Source: Caprella mutica
Taxonomy: Eukaryota > Arthropoda > Malacostraca > Amphipoda > Caprellidae
Direction of reading: 5' to 3'
Assembly: GCA_947561585.1 (NCBI GenBank)
Contig: CANNZV010002346.1
Span: 93,716 to 157,715, forward strand
Length of the DNA: 64,000 nt
The translations under genes were made by a program, and so were the position numbers. Each line of letters begins with the position of its first letter. The first letter of the stretch is position 1. Below are positions 11,884 to 20,116 of this stretch, one piece after another. The notes under the pieces were generated by a model, which ran no database searches, was not told the DNA's origin, and saw only the letters and a program-made list of their open reading frames with translations.

Positions 11884-12130
11884 TGTCATAAATCATATTG
11901 TATTATTTCAGATGATATGGTTGCTCAATAATAATATGATCTTAACTAAATATCTGATGTAATGTCCCTGGCACAGTAATTGTAAGTCTAGTTATATATT
12001 CTATTTTGTTATATTCTTACTATTGTTATAGTATATGTTGTGTACCCCTATATCATTATTTTGTGTTCTTATTTTCAGTTGTTGATTAAAGCCTTAATAA
12101 AGGTCAGGACTTTCTTTCAATCATACAACA
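11884..12130 (+). repeat. 3' LTR of the Ty3 element
   Basis: The 247-bp LTR matches 906-1164 without the 12-bp stretch near 975. It is followed directly by the target duplication GGTAA (12131-12135), after which the interrupted CCAGTCTG-family element continues. Confidence 0.9.
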
Positions 12131-12219
12131 GGTAACATAGGAATAAATAGCTAAAAATCCACTGACTTTGCCAGAATATTATTTTCAATGAAGAAAAATT
12201 CCACTGATATGTCGGTGGA

Positions 12220-12370
12220 CCAGTCAGAAAAGAAGGTCTCCTCAGACCCAGGATTTTTACAGAAATTGGGATTCGGGCGCAGCAAATAACATGGGAACAT
12301 AGAAATTAAATACTAAATAGGACTTTGACGCAGAATTAATAGACAAATCCTGCTGTATTTTTCAGACTGG
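12220..12370. mobile_element. 151-bp CCAGTC-ended MITE with 8-bp target duplication
   Basis: The element begins CCAGTCAGAAAAG and ends TTTTTCAGACTGG, so the ends are inverted repeats with one mismatch in the first ten bases. TCGGTGGA lies on both sides (12212-12219 and 12371-12378). Removing it restores the sequence of the CCAGTCTG-family element around it. An 8-bp duplication fits hAT or P superfamilies. It has no coding capacity. Confidence 0.85.
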
Positions 12371-12732
12371 TCGGTGGAGTTTACCACGAAATACAGACTA
12401 TTTAGTATTTAGCACTCCCATAGAGATTCTAAGTCACAATATATCTATATTATATATGTCACACGCGTTTGAGTGATCTGCAATATTGACCACTTTCATT
12501 GCGCAATCTGTTGATCAATAGTTTACACAGCCATCGATCGATTCCAGCGCGTTCGAATGATATGATTTTTTTAAGTATGTACATCAAATTGGCACATTTT
12601 ATAACGTATATCAATTGATAGCGCAACCATCGATCAATTTCTGCGAGTTCGAATGATACAAGAAAATCCATATCATTCAAACGCGCAACAATCGACTGAT
12701 GGTTGCTCTATAAAATGTAACAATTAGATGCA

Positions 12733-12998
12733 CCATGTTTCAAAGTATGGACAAAGTCGCCAGTATATTGGCGACTTTTGAGGGGTGAAATAAGTTGAAA
12801 AACATGTAAATAACAAGTAAATCACTAATAAATAGTCTTAAGAGATGGACATGCATCAGACAGTAAGCATGAGGATATTTTCAAGTGTAAAATCTTAACT
12901 AGGAAGTTAAATTTCTTCATTAAAGCATCTTAAATGTGGCGACCTGGATCCATTTTCTCGCTAAACTGGCGACTTTCCTGCCACACTTTGAAACATGG
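12733..12998. mobile_element. 266-bp MITE with CCATGTTTCAAAGT ends
   Basis: Terminal inverted repeats begin CCATGTTTCAAAGT and continue imperfectly into a segment containing AGTCGCCAGT. The target duplication is TAGATGCA: the left copy is at 12725-12732, and the right copy is 12999-13005 plus base 14012, split by the next insertion. This fits an 8-bp, hAT-like duplication. No ORF is present. Confidence 0.82.
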
Positions 12999-13115
12999 TA
13001 GATGCCCAGTCTGCAGAATATGGAACATTTTTCCAAGACTCTCTGCGGGAGTTTTTAATCGAATTTTAGAAATTTGAGATCTCTGCGGGAGATCTTGAAT
13101 TAATTCCATTATTCC

Positions 13116-13595
13116 CCAGTCTGTATTTGGTGCACAAAATTCCACTGACTTATTGAAAAAGCTGAAAAAATCCACCAGTCTGTATTTGGTGCACAAAATC
13201 CCACTGACTTTCTCATAAAGCTGAAAAAATCCTCCATAAATTTCCAGTATTTTTGTTGATCCACCAACATTTTCCCAATTTATCCATCAAAAATTAATGG
13301 TAACATAGGAATAAATAGCTAAAAATCCACCGACTTTGCCAGAATATTATATTTAAAAAGAAAAAAATTCCACCGACATGTCGGTGGAATTTACCACGAA
13401 ATACAGACTGGAAAATCCACCATAAATTTCCAGTAATTTGACTGATCCACAACATTTAACCCATTTTTCCACCGAAAATTAATGGTAACATAGGAATAAA
13501 TAGTCAAATATCCACCGACTTTGCCAGAATATTATTATCAAAGGGGAAAAATTCCACCGACATGTCGGTGGAATTTACCACGAAATACAGACTGG
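13116..13595. mobile_element. CCAGTCTGTATTT element nested in the 998-bp element
   Basis: It starts CCAGTCTGTATTTGG and ends CGAAATACAGACTGG, flanked by ATTATTCC on both sides (13108-13115 and 13596-13603). It is 480 bp as it stands, but 245 bp of this is a further copy plus its duplication at 13175-13419. It has no coding potential. Confidence 0.87.
13175..13411. mobile_element. 237-bp CCAGTCTGTATTT element, innermost of three
   Basis: The same termini as its host element occur again (CCAGTCTGTATTTGG and CGAAATACAGACTGG), now flanked by AAAATCCA (13167-13174 and 13412-13419). It is therefore a copy of the same family inserted into a sibling. This is the youngest layer of the nest. Confidence 0.87.
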
Positions 13596-14748
13596 ATTAT
13601 TCCTATGTTACCATTATTTTAGCTGCTGGAGATTTTGAATTAATTCCAATGTTACCATTAATTTAACTGCGGGAGATTCTGAATCTGCTACTAGGGTCAC
13701 GCAGGTAAATTGCGAATGCGGCCCACTCACTAACTGCGGTCTCTAACAACTGAAACATCATAGCTTCAAGACGCAAGTTAAAACTTAAATTAATAAGTTA
13801 TAGCAGGCACTGTGCTTCTTTTGATAGCTATGCAACATTTTAATGTAATTTCAATTCAGAATGTTTTAGAGACTCTCTTGAGAGGGCCGCAATTAAAAAT
13901 TAAAGGGCCGTAATTTACCTGCGTGACCCTAGTACTGAGAGTCAGAGAGTAACTGTCTCTCAAATTAAAATCTCTGCGAGAAGAGACACATTCTGCAGAC
14001 TGGGTAGATGCATAAACTAACAAAATCCATATCATTCAAATGCGCAACAATCGACTGATGGTTTCTCTATTAAATGTAAAAATTAGATGCATAAACTAAC
14101 AAAATCCATATCATTCAAACGCGCAACAATCGAGTGATGGTTGAATCATTAAATATAAAAAAAGTATTTAAAAGTATTTTTCCAGTAAAAACAAAACAAT
14201 AAATTGAATGCATAAACAAAGAAAACCTGTATCATTTGAACGCGAAGAAATCGATCGATGGTTGCGCTATTGATTGATATACATTATAAAATGTGCTAAT
14301 TTGATGTACAAACTAAAAAAAATCATCTCCTTCGAGCGCGCAGGAATCGATCGATGGTTGCGCTATCGATCGATGGTTGCGCAAACTATTGATCAACAGA
14401 TTACGCAGCGAAATCGGTCGATATTGCAGATCACTCAAACGCGCGTGACATATAGGTATATTTATCTTAGTTGCATAACGGCGTCCAACGGTCCAAGCAA
14501 AGATCAGGTCAGAGCTCAGATGGAAAAGTCATTGTTCCACCAGCAGTACCTACCATATAAAAACAATTTACTATTAAAATATTTGATACAAATTTAAAAA
14601 ATAAGGAAAATCATTTCTTTCTCTTCCAATGTCCAATGTCCAATGAGGTATATTTGCAGAGGTCTCCTTTGCTGTCAGGTCTGCAGTCTTCTTCCTGCAA
14701 CACCGATTCATGTTCTATTTATTCGTCCGCTTCAGTCATCCCACCTCT

Positions 14749-17700
14749 TCATTCCTCCACGTTCATCATCCTCTCTCTCGCCCTCCACATCCTCAGCACT
14801 ATACCTCTCCTCTCCGCTTCACCTTGTTCTCCAAACAGAAAACATCCCATCACCTCCTCTCTATCCATCACTCTCGGTCTCTGTAGCTCCACTGCCTCTC
14901 TCCTAACTTCCTCCAGCCTGTCACAATCGAGTACAAAGTGCTGCTGGTCCTCAAGTTCAAAATCACACAGCCTGCACTCCCTACTCTCTCCCCACCTTCT
15001 GTCGCCAAGTCTCATGCAGTTGGTTCTAGCAGCGAACCAAATTCTCGACTCCAAGCTCCCACCATAGTCCTCCTCTCTCATCTCCAGCTTAAACCTCCTG
15101 TATATCCTCAGACTACTCTTAGATTCCATCTCCATCCTCCATTCAGCCTCCACCACTCTGGCCACTCTTCTCTTCACTTCACTTCCGCTCATCTCCTTCA
15201 ACTCCTCCTCTCCCACCATCGCCCACTGCAAACACCTTCTAGTCTCCTCCCACCACTCACTTCTTCTTCCTTCTCTGCTGCTTCCCATGATCATCCGCAG
15301 CATCCTATTATCTCCCTGCTCCACTCTTCTCGCATACTGAATTCTTCCTCTGGCCACCCTGCTCCTTACTGTGCCAATGCCAACTTCACCCCTCATTCCA
15401 GCTACTGTGGCCCATTTTGGCGCTCCCAGCATTCTTCTCATGGCTGCATTCTCCTGCTTTTGAATCTCCCGTATATCCTCCACCCTCATTCTCACCACCT
15501 CCGAGCCATACAGCACTCTCGGCAACACCACTCCCTTCCAATATCCCTTACCAATCAGCACTCTGTGGCAGCTCTTCTCTATTACACTGCTAGTGAGCAT
15601 GCTCATCTTCTTTGCTGTCGTAACCATCTGCTCTCTCTGTCCTTTAAATAAATTCCTCTGTCCTTGCACCTTTACACCCAAATACCTCATCTCCTCAACA
15701 ACCGCTATCCCTTCTACCTCTACCACTGCCTCATCTGAGTTAAAGATCATGCATTGACTCTTCCTTGCATTAATTTCCAGCCCATATCTCTCCGCAACCT
15801 CAGTCAGCTCCACAACTCCCTCTCCTGCCTCTCGGACGCTTCTCGTCAGTATCAACCCGTCGTCAGCATAGAACAGGCATGCAACACGTGTTCCTCCAAT
15901 CCTCACCCCCTAAATCAGTCTCCTCAGTGCCTCTATCATCTTATAGGTGAGCAACTTGAACAGAAGTGTTGATGCTGTGCATCCCTGTCTGATCCCGCTT
16001 TCCACTTCTATCTCCACATGCCTATCCTCACCCAATTCCACTCTCGTCTTATCTTCACAGTACACCCTCTTGAAAACCTCCAGCACCTCCCCCGGTATCC
16101 TATACTCCTTCAGCACCTCCAGAATTGTTTCTCTCCTAACAGAGTCAAAAGCCTTCTTGAAGTCAACTGCAACAACAACCATCATCTCCTTCCTCCTGTA
16201 GCTCTCCTGCACACACTCCTGTAGCACATACAAGTTGTCCACAATGTTACTCCCTGCCGTGAATCCTGCCTGTTCATCTCTCCTCATTCCGCTCTCAAAC
16301 ACATGTCCCTCTATCTTATCTCTCAGGGCTCCCATCAGTATCTTGTAGGAGACATCTGTTATGGCAATGGGCCTCATGTCTGATACGGTTGGTTTCCGTA
16401 TCTTTGGCACCATTACAGTTCGTGTGGTTTTCCAACCTTCAGGGATGTCTCCCTCCTCAATCAATCTCCTGTAACTTTCCTCCAATCTTCCCAGCACCAC
16501 ATCACTTTTCTCCATCACCTTATACATCTCCGCCTTCATGCCGTCCAGTCCTCCTGCTTTCCCATTCTTCAGTTTCTTTATTGCCTTTCCAATGTCCTCC
16601 TTGCTTAAATCGATTGCTGCCACCTTTATTCTTCTGTATGGGTCTGCCACGATCCTTGGTAATGTCCTCTGTCTATCTCTTTCCTCTTCCTCTCCCTCCA
16701 TGATTCTTCTTCTTCTGAGCTCACCGTTATAATTCCTCTTCTCCACCTCATTCCACATCTCTCCCATTCTATTTGGGTGTCTCCGGTAAACTCCTCCCCA
16801 GAACAAGCTCATTTCCCTCTTCATGTCTTCCTCTCCCAGCCGCTCTCCACTCTCCCCGAAGATTGCGAATTCCTTCCTATGCATCTCTTTTCCTCTCAAC
16901 TTGTTAATATTCTCCCAGAGTCCTCCGCACCTTCCATTTCTTCTGATCCCACTTACAATCTTGTCCTCATATATTTGCATCTGTTCTCTTATCAGACATG
17001 CTACCTTCATCTTCTGCTGCTTATACCTGTTCCATGCTTCCTGTTTGCCAATCTCCATCCTCCAACTCCTATGGACCTTGTTCAATCTCCTTCTTTCATT
17101 AATTCCTTTTCTTATTTCTTCATTTATCCAAGGTTGTTCCTTCCCTCCTTCTGCTCCTTCCTTTCGCCTATACTTGACTTGTAGATTCTCCTTTGCTGCC
17201 TGCCTCATAACATCATTAATAACTTCCAAATTTCCGTCCTGTCCATCACTCAACTTCTCCTCCACCTGTCTCCTGTATCTTCTTATTCTTTCAGTTGTAT
17301 ATCTGAAGTACTCTCTTTCATGCCATCCGTCACCCTGTCTAACCTTCACCTGTTTCCTAATTTTGAAGTAGGCCGTGATCATACAGTGGTCTGAGAAGTC
17401 TATCTCCTCTCTCTCCTCATCGATGATCATCCTAGTGAATCGTTGCTGTGCCTGATCATTTGCAACAACAAAGTCTATGACACTCCTCTGCTCACCTCGC
17501 TCCCACGTGTATACACCCTCACATCTCTCATCCAGGTTCAATAGGCTCAACCCCTGCCTCTCCAAGAACTCACTGACAAGTCTTCCAGTTTCATTTTCCT
17601 CCTGATACCCAATGTATCCCAGATGCCCATTGAAGTCTCCCACCAGAATCACCTCTCGTCCATCTGCAGTGCCCCGCTCCTCAATTTGTCCTATCTCTTC

Positions 17701-18283
17701 CAGGATTCTCTCATTGTATTGTCTCACTTCTGCGTCATTGCCAGTCCTCAGGTATACTATCACTATGGTCATATTCATGTCTCCAACATTTCCATCCATA
17801 TGCAACAAATCTCTACTCCTCGTCTCCATCTTCTCCATAAATAAATCTTCCTTCCTGTAGATGCACATCAGTCCTCCACCTCTCCTATCTTGCAGTTCCC
17901 TCATACTGTGCTTTACTACCAACTTCTCTCCAATCCTCAGATCATCCACCTTCTTCTGAGTCTCTGTCAAGCACAATATCATATTCTCACCCACCATATC
18001 CCAGTCTGCAGAATATGTGAGATATTTGGGATATTCTCTCCGAACAATTTTGAATTAATTCCTATATTTACATTAATTTTGCTACGAACACTTCTGAATT
18101 AATTCCTACATTTACATTAATTTTGCTACGAACAAAATAAGAGATCTCTACGAACACTTTACCAGTTTCTGCAGACTGGACCATATCCATCAGCTCTACA
18201 CTTTTCACCCTGCTAAGACCCTGCACATTTATTACTTTCAGACACAGTTCCTCCTCAAGCTTCTCTCCTCCCTTTGCTTTCAA
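14749..18283 (-). pseudogene. LINE ORF2: APE endonuclease and reverse transcriptase
   Basis: Minus-strand reading starts at 18283 with a TTG-like start overlapping the ORF1 stop (TTGA), probably a mutated ATGA. Endonuclease motifs are KVINVQGLSR, CLTETQKK (about 17970), LVGDFNGHLGYIG and IDFSDHCMITAYF (about 17380). Reverse transcriptase motifs are RTVMVPKIRKP, QAGFTAGSNI, VAVDFKKAFDSV, SGIRQGCTAS and FYADDGLIL (about 15870). The C-terminus has the Cys motif ECRLCDFELEDQQHFVLDC. An in-frame TAG at 15910-15912 cuts the frame just before the FYADD motif. The MITE at 18001-18179 splits the endonuclease. About 1,090 codons remain readable. Confidence 0.85.
18001..18179. mobile_element. 179-bp CCAGTCTGCAG MITE in LINE endonuclease
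   Basis: The ends are CCAGTCTGCAGAATATG and TTTCTGCAGACTGG, with ACCATATC repeated on both sides (17993-18000 and 18180-18187). The endonuclease frame continues when the insert and one duplication are removed. The interior holds two partial subrepeats containing GAATTAATTCCTA and TTTGCTACGAACA. An inverted copy of the same element is at 18669-18846. Confidence 0.87.
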
Positions 18284-18565
18284 AAATTTCTTTTCTTTGG
18301 CTTAGCTCCACCTCCGGCTGCTTCAAACCTCTCTCCCTGATCTCGGCCATCCTGCCCTCCCTGTGCTGCTATCTCTTCTGCTATTTCTCGTTCTCCTTTA
18401 TCTTCCTCATTAACCACCACTTCATCATTATTATTTTCCTCCACTCTAATCACCCTTCCTCTTCTTATGATGAACCTTGCTCCACCTTTGCTTCTCTTTT
18501 CCCTTAATTCCATCTTCAGTTTCATGTCTTTTTCTCTTTCCTGCATAGTCATATCTCTTGATATG

Positions 18566-18980
18566 CCAAGTAATAAAGCATGTCCAAACTCGCCATTTTA
18601 ATGGCGAGTTTGTGACAGTTATTTTGAGCTCTTCAATTGCAAATGGCGAGTTTTTTCTATTTTTCAGTCCAGTCTGCAGAAACTGGTAAAGTGTTCGTAG
18701 AGATCTCTTATTCTGTTCGTAGCATAAATAATGTAAATATAGGAATTAATTCAGAAGTGTTCGTAGCAAAATTAATGTAAATATAGGAATTAATTCAAAA
18801 TTGTTCGGAGAGAAAATCCCAAATTCTCCCATATTCTGCAGACTGGATTTTTCTCCTATGCTACAATGTTATTTTGGAGAGAATTAATGATAATTTGATC
18901 ATTTTGGAGAGAATTTGTTGAATTTTGGAGAGAGCTGGAGAGACAAATGGTGAGTTTATGAGACATACAATTTTACTTGG
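18566..18980. mobile_element. 415-bp MITE with CCAAGTAA ends
   Basis: Its termini are CCAAGTAATAAAGCATGTCC and the reverse complement of CCAAGTAAAATTGTATGTC. TTGATATG is duplicated on both sides (18558-18565 and 18981-18988). Removing it rejoins the ORF1 reading frame. It contains subrepeats of TTTTGGAGAGA and AAATGGCGAGTTT, and the nested element at 18669-18846. Confidence 0.85.
18669..18846. mobile_element. 178-bp CCAGTCTGCAG MITE, second copy
   Basis: This is the reverse-orientation counterpart of 18001-18179, with the same ends and subrepeats (TTCGTAGCA and AATATAGGAATTAATTC). The flanks contain ATTTTTC on both sides but not at an exact 8-bp spacing, so the target duplication is imperfect. 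Confidence 0.82.
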
Positions 18981-19454
18981 TTGATATGAACACCCTCTCA
19001 AAATTCTTCGAGTGTCTCAGCTTACTTGCGTTCTTGAGAATGTCTCTTTTCTCCTCCTCATTACCCATTTTTACCAGCATAGGTCTTCTCTTATTCTCTG
19101 TCTTCATCCCTAATCTTATTACTTTTTCTATCTTGAGATCTTTCATACCCAATTCCTCTACAAATATTCTCCCGCAATTGTCCTCATCCTCTCTGTATCT
19201 CTCTTCTGCTTCACTGTTGGTTGATTCTATCACATTGAATAGCATTATATTCTTCTTCCTTCTCTCTCTTTCAATTTCTTCCAGCTTCATACCAATCTCC
19301 TCCATCTTTCTTCCCTCCATTCCTGTGTCCTTTTTTACTTGTTCTACACCTTTATTCACTATCTCCTGCTTCATACCCTCCAATTCCTGTCTGATCACCA
19401 CGCCTCTCTTCTCTCCGTCAAAGTCTTTCATATCTTTCTTCACGTCTTCCATTT

Positions 19455-20067
19455 TTTTTTTTTTTTTTTTTTTTTATAATGTGTTTATTAAGTTTATTAA
19501 TATTTACACATGAGCTCATTTCAGGATGGCTCAGACCATGATATCTATAACCTATCTAGCTCTCTTCCAGAACAGGGTTCTCTTCCACGACTTCATCTTG
19601 CTATCAGCAAGATTAAGTGTGTACTTGGAAAGGGACACAACTAACCAGGGTTCTCTTCCGCTACTTCACCTTGCTAGCAGCAAAGTGAAGTGTGTACTGG
19701 GAAAAGGGAAACAACTAACCAGGGTTCTCTTCCGCTACTTCACCCTGCTAGCAGCAAGGTGAAGTGTGTACTGAGAAAAAACTAACCAGGGTTCTCTTCC
19801 ACTACTTCACCTTGCTAGAAGCAAGATGAAATGTGTACTGGGAAAAGTATTGATACATATGGGACATGAAAAATAAAGATTTCTATGATTAAATTAAAAT
19901 GTAAGATTAAAATGTGGGAAGTCCTTGACCCATCTTCCCTGGGTCAAGCCAGCCAACCAAAGTCAAGGTCCTTTTGAAGTTATTCACACTTGCTTTTGAA
20001 GAAAAAAAAATTTGGCTTGACCCATTAATCACAGAATTCTCAACATTTGAGTGTTAGTAACATATTC
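19455..20067 (-). mobile_element. Polyadenylated retrocopy with 14-bp target duplication
   Basis: CACGTCTTCCATTT occurs on both sides (19441-19454 and 20068-20081). A run of T next to the left copy is the poly-A tail of a minus-strand transcript, and AATAAA lies about 10-15 bases upstream of it (TTTATT near 19486 on the plus strand). These are hallmarks of LINE-mediated insertion of an RNA. No significant ORF or LINE motif is visible on the minus strand, so it could be a SINE-like element or a copy of a non-coding RNA or 3' UTR. It contains the tandem hairpin repeat at 19571-19847. Confidence 0.8.
19571..19847 (-). repeat. Four tandem 67-74-bp units, each with a hairpin
   Basis: Each unit begins near CAGGGTTCTCTTCC and contains a short palindrome of the form CTTCACCTTGCT, a three-base loop and AGCAAGGTGAAG, with zero to a few mismatches. 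Units are separated by GTGTACTGGGAAAAG-like linkers. The palindrome is kept while the linkers vary in length, which hints at a structural constraint. Confidence 0.75.
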
Positions 20068-20116
20068 CACGTCTTCCATTTCTTGTTTCATATTTTCAAA
20101 CTTTCCCTCTTGATAA

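Larger units (their letters stand above)
906..12130 (+). mobile_element. Ty3/gypsy LTR retrotransposon, degenerate, split by a LINE
   Basis: Direct LTRs (906-1164 and 11884-12130) flank gag and pol remnants in the order gag, zinc knuckles, protease, reverse transcriptase, RNase H, integrase, which is the Ty3/gypsy order. The sequence GGTAA lies immediately outside both ends (901-905 and 12131-12135), a 5-bp target duplication. A purine-rich tract just before the 3' LTR (about 11872-11883, containing AAAATGGGG) is a plausible polypurine tract. A nested LINE occupies about 4441-11434, so the element proper is only about 4.2 kb. At least two nonsense codons and two frameshifts make it non-autonomous. 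Confidence 0.9.
777..12399 (+). mobile_element. CCAGTCTG-family element split by a Ty3 retrotransposon
   Basis: The short element starts with CCAGTCTGTATTT at 777 and runs to 905, resumes at 12136-12219 and finishes around 12379-12399 with GAAATACAGACT. The missing parts are the Ty3 element at 906-12130 (target duplication GGTAA) and a 151-bp element at 12220-12370 (target duplication TCGGTGGA). Joined across these gaps, the order of sequence matches the related copy at 13420-13595, which supports one original element. Its own target duplication is not clear, because the last two bases differ from the usual CAGACTGG end. Confidence 0.6.
13006..14003. mobile_element. 998-bp CCAGTCTGCAG element with 8-bp target duplication
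   Basis: The ends are CCAGTCTGCAGAATATGG and ACATTCTGCAGACTGG, and GTAGATGC flanks both sides perfectly (12998-13005 and 14004-14011). It landed inside the target duplication of the 266-bp MITE to its left. Its interior contains the nested 13116-13595 element and a second inverted pair, TAGGGTCACGCAGGTAAATT at about 13692 against its reverse complement ending near 13934. No transposase frame is seen, so it is non-autonomous. Confidence 0.87.
12457..14450. mobile_element. Foldback element with long inverted repeats
   Basis: The ends are TGTCACACGCGTTTGAG (12457) and the reverse complement of TGTCACGCGCGTTTGAG (to 14450). The inverted arms extend for roughly 270-430 bp, through direct subrepeats containing ATCGATCGATGG and GCGCAACCATCGA. 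TATA flanks both sides (12453-12456 and 14451-14454). The central part is filled by two later insertions (12733-12998 and 13006-14003). No transposase frame is visible. The TA-rich duplication would fit a Tc1/mariner-type or other foldback mechanism. Confidence 0.8.
14600..20113 (-). mobile_element. Minus-strand LINE, interrupted by several insertions
   Basis: On the minus strand ORF1 (from about 20113 down to 18280) is followed immediately by ORF2 (18283 down to 14749) and a short 3' region. Three elements interrupt it directly: a retrocopy at 19455-20067, a MITE at 18566-18980 (which itself contains another) and one at 18001-18179. Each leaves a target duplication, so the original order can be followed. 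The 5' end is not seen, because LINE sequence stops where the neighbouring LINE's 3' tail begins. The clade was not assigned. Confidence 0.85.
18280..20113 (-). pseudogene. LINE ORF1, split by two insertions
   Basis: Segments in transcription order are about 20113-20068 (QEGKFENMKQE), 19452-18989 and 18552-18280. The middle part is a Glu/Lys-rich coiled coil (ERERRKKNIMLFNV) leading into an RRM-like segment (FVEELGMKDLKIEKVIRLG) and RRPMLVKMGNEEEKRDIL. The last part is TMQEREKDMKLKMELREKRS followed by an acidic tail that ends KPKKRNF. This order is typical of ORF1p of APE-type LINEs. The frame is broken by the retrocopy at 19455-20067 and the MITE at 18566-18980. The N-terminus is missing. 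Confidence 0.78.

Noticed and set aside
12459..12680. Minus-strand 73-residue ORF with RAGIDRWL repeats
   Set aside because: It lies in the inverted arm of the foldback element and reflects its ATCGATCG subrepeats, not a protein.
14636..17371. Long Ser/Leu/Pro-rich plus-strand reading frames
   Set aside because: They lie opposite the minus-strand LINE ORF2, whose endonuclease and reverse transcriptase motifs are clear. The plus frames are shadows caused by the purine/pyrimidine bias.
18661..18854. ATTTTTC as an exact target duplication of the second 178-bp MITE
   Set aside because: The two copies are not immediately adjacent to the element ends and differ at the eighth base.
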